The position numbers and the translations under genes are program-made. Positions 34,355-35,497 of a DNA stretch of 35,497 nt are shown in pieces (positions within the stretch are counted from its first letter, which is position 1; each line of letters opens with the position of its first letter). A model generated the notes under the pieces. The model did no database searches. It was given only the letters and a program-made list of their open reading frames with translations, and was not told the DNA's origin. Source of the stretch: Propionibacteriaceae bacterium UBA6122 (GTDB taxonomy: Bacteria; Actinomycetota; Actinomycetes; Propionibacteriales; Propionibacteriaceae); NCBI GenBank assembly GCA_002428365.1, contig DIVW01000023.1:32691-68187 (forward strand), given 5' to 3'.

Positions 34355-35416
34355 ATGACTCTACTGACCGGTATTTCTGCCCGGCGAATCCAGACGACAC
34401 GACTGGGCGCCGCGGTTTTGGGCCGCGAGGCCGATCGCGACGACACTGCGCCGGAGCGCACCGTCGTGTTGGTGCACGGCAATGTGTCCTCAGCTCTGTT
34501 CTGGCAGGAGATCATGCTGGCGCTGCCAGCTGACCTGCGGGTGCTGGCGATCGATCTTCGCGGGTTCGGTTCCTCCGATGTGCTGCCGGTGGACGCCACC
34601 CGCGGCCTGCGCGATTACAGCGACGACATCTACGCCACCCTGACCGCGATGGGCATTTCCACCGCGCATCTGGTGGGTTGGTCGATGGGTGGTGGCGTGG
34701 TGATGCAGTACGCGCTGGACCACCCGGTGCTGAGCCTCACCTTGCAGGCTCCGGTTTCGCCCTACGGCTTTGGTGGCACCCGGCGTGACGGCACGCCGCT
34801 GACCGCTGACGATGCGGGCTGTGGTGGCGGCGGAGCGAACCCCGATTTCGTTCAGCGGCTCCGCAGTCAGGACACCTCGGCCGATGAGCAGACCTCACCT
34901 CGTAGCGTCTTCCGCAGCGGCTATGTCTCGGCCAGCTACACCACTAATCGTGAAGATCTGTGGGTGGAATCGATGCTGACCACCGCCACCGAACCGGGCA
35001 GCTACCCCGGCGACACCGTCGCGAGCCCGAACTGGCCAGGGTTCGCTGCGGGCACGATCGGAGTGCTGAACACGATGGCGCCGAAGCATTTCAACGTCTC
35101 CGGCATTGTCGAGTTGGAGCCGAAGCCGCCGATTCTGTGGGTCCACGGTGACGTAGATGCGATCGTCTCTGACACCTCGTACTACGACCTGAACTACCTC
35201 GGTGAGTTGGGGATCATTCCGGGTTGGCCCGGCGCTGACATCGCACCGGCCCAGCAGATGGTCAGCCAGACCCGCGACGTGCTCGATGCCTATTCGGCGG
35301 CAGGCGGCGAGGTCACCGAGGTCGTGTTCGAGGGTGTCGGCCACGCGCCGCACTTGGAGCGTCCGGCAGAGTTCTGCACCGCCTTGCTCACCGTGATGGG
35401 GCACCCTCAGGCCTGA
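34355..35416 (+). CDS. Alpha/beta-fold hydrolase (2 of 2)
   Basis: A 353-residue alpha/beta hydrolase, longer than typical (~280) because of a large lid region (residues ~130-230, including GCGGGGANPDF and SYTTNREDLWVE). Seen: oxyanion motif VLVHGNVSSALFW, nucleophile S110 in GWSMGGG, acid D266 or D268 in HGDVDAIV, and H330 in GVGHAPHLERP. The expanded lid resembles enzymes acting on bulky or hydrophobic substrates. It has its own ribosome site AAGGAAA and sits outside the thiolase operon. It may act at the entry of the pathway, for example releasing an acyl or ester group (inference). Confidence 0.88.
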   Translation: MTLLTGISARRIQTTRLGAAVLGREADRDDTAPERTVVLVHGNVSSALFWQEIMLALPADLRVLAIDLRGFGSSDVLPVDATRGLRDYSDDIYATLTAMGISTAHLVGWSMGGGVVMQYALDHPVLSLTLQAPVSPYGFGGTRRDGTPLTADDAGCGGGGANPDFVQRLRSQDTSADEQTSPRSVFRSGYVSASYTTNREDLWVESMLTTATEPGSYPGDTVASPNWPGFAAGTIGVLNTMAPKHFNVSGIVELEPKPPILWVHGDVDAIVSDTSYYDLNYLGELGIIPGWPGADIAPAQQMVSQTRDVLDAYSAAGGEVTEVVFEGVGHAPHLERPAEFCTALLTVMGHPQA

Positions 35417-35445
35417 TTTTCGTCACCAGGGCTGGTCTGAGCCTT

Positions 35446-35479
35446 TTGCGAAGATCACCCGCCGAAGCGGGTTTCGCAA
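35446..35479 (+). terminator. Two-tier hairpin after hydrolase 2
   Basis: Outer arms TTGCGAA / TTCGCAA enclose inner arms CCCGC / GCGGG with a CGAA loop, 29 bases after the stop codon. Good terminator candidate, though the T-run is only three bases and lies inside the structure. Confidence 0.55.
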
Positions 35480-35497
35480 CGGCGGCTGGGCCGGTGC

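Noticed and set aside
1..35497. CRISPR array, tRNA, rRNA, integrase or intact insertion sequence
   Set aside because: No regularly spaced repeats, tRNA-like cloverleaf, or transposase/integrase motifs were seen on either strand.

Overview
The window is high-G+C DNA with strong G/C preference at third codon positions, many GTG starts and A/G-rich ribosome binding sites such as AAGGAG and GAAAGG. This points to an actinobacterium. A fermentative Propionibacteriaceae-like host is my guess from the gene set; no rRNA or other marker in the window confirms it.

Left arm (1-6564, minus strand): a DNA-repair operon reads sbcD > sbcC > a Rad50-like AAA ATPase. The ATPase has a CxxC hook and a C-terminal RxxxE...H pattern resembling RloC/PrrC anticodon nucleases. 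sbcC is interrupted by one clear frameshift and probably a second. A gene-poor stretch (6565-7363) follows. It holds two diverged copies of a ~62 bp coding-like fragment and a nested hairpin just before the next gene.

Catabolic island (7364-35416): about twenty genes look like one pathway. They include a crotonase-fold retro-Claisen hydrolase like 6-oxocamphor hydrolase, a divergent LysR regulator, and an operon of butyrate kinase, BKACE beta-keto acid cleavage enzyme, phosphotriesterase-fold hydrolase, phosphotransbutyrylase, thiolase and a two-subunit CoA-transferase, followed by an MFS permease. Next come a second thiolase with an Fe-S old-yellow-enzyme reductase, and a 1,012-residue OYE/FMN_bind/FAD_binding_2 fusion reductase with its own ApbE flavin transferase. 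A minus-strand hydroxyacyl-CoA dehydrogenase/crotonase/MaoC operon is divergent from a plus-strand operon of a KAS III-like enzyme, a Cat1-type CoA-transferase, an alpha/beta hydrolase and a third thiolase. A TetR regulator and a second alpha/beta hydrolase close the window.

Working model (inference): a cyclic or branched beta-diketone, or an enone that becomes one after flavin-dependent reduction, is opened hydrolytically. The resulting oxo-acids are activated by CoA transfer and taken through hydration and dehydrogenation. They are then cleaved by BKACE and thiolases to acetoacetyl- and acetyl-CoA. Reducing equivalents go to the flavin reductases, and ATP is made by Ptb-Buk. No butyryl-CoA dehydrogenase/EtfAB and no ring dioxygenase is present, which suggests oxygen-independent chemistry. 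Two palindromes with the core ATGACA-N4-TGTCAT in the divergent 28.7-29.0 kb region are good candidate operators for the TetR protein. No tRNA, rRNA, CRISPR array or intact insertion sequence was seen.
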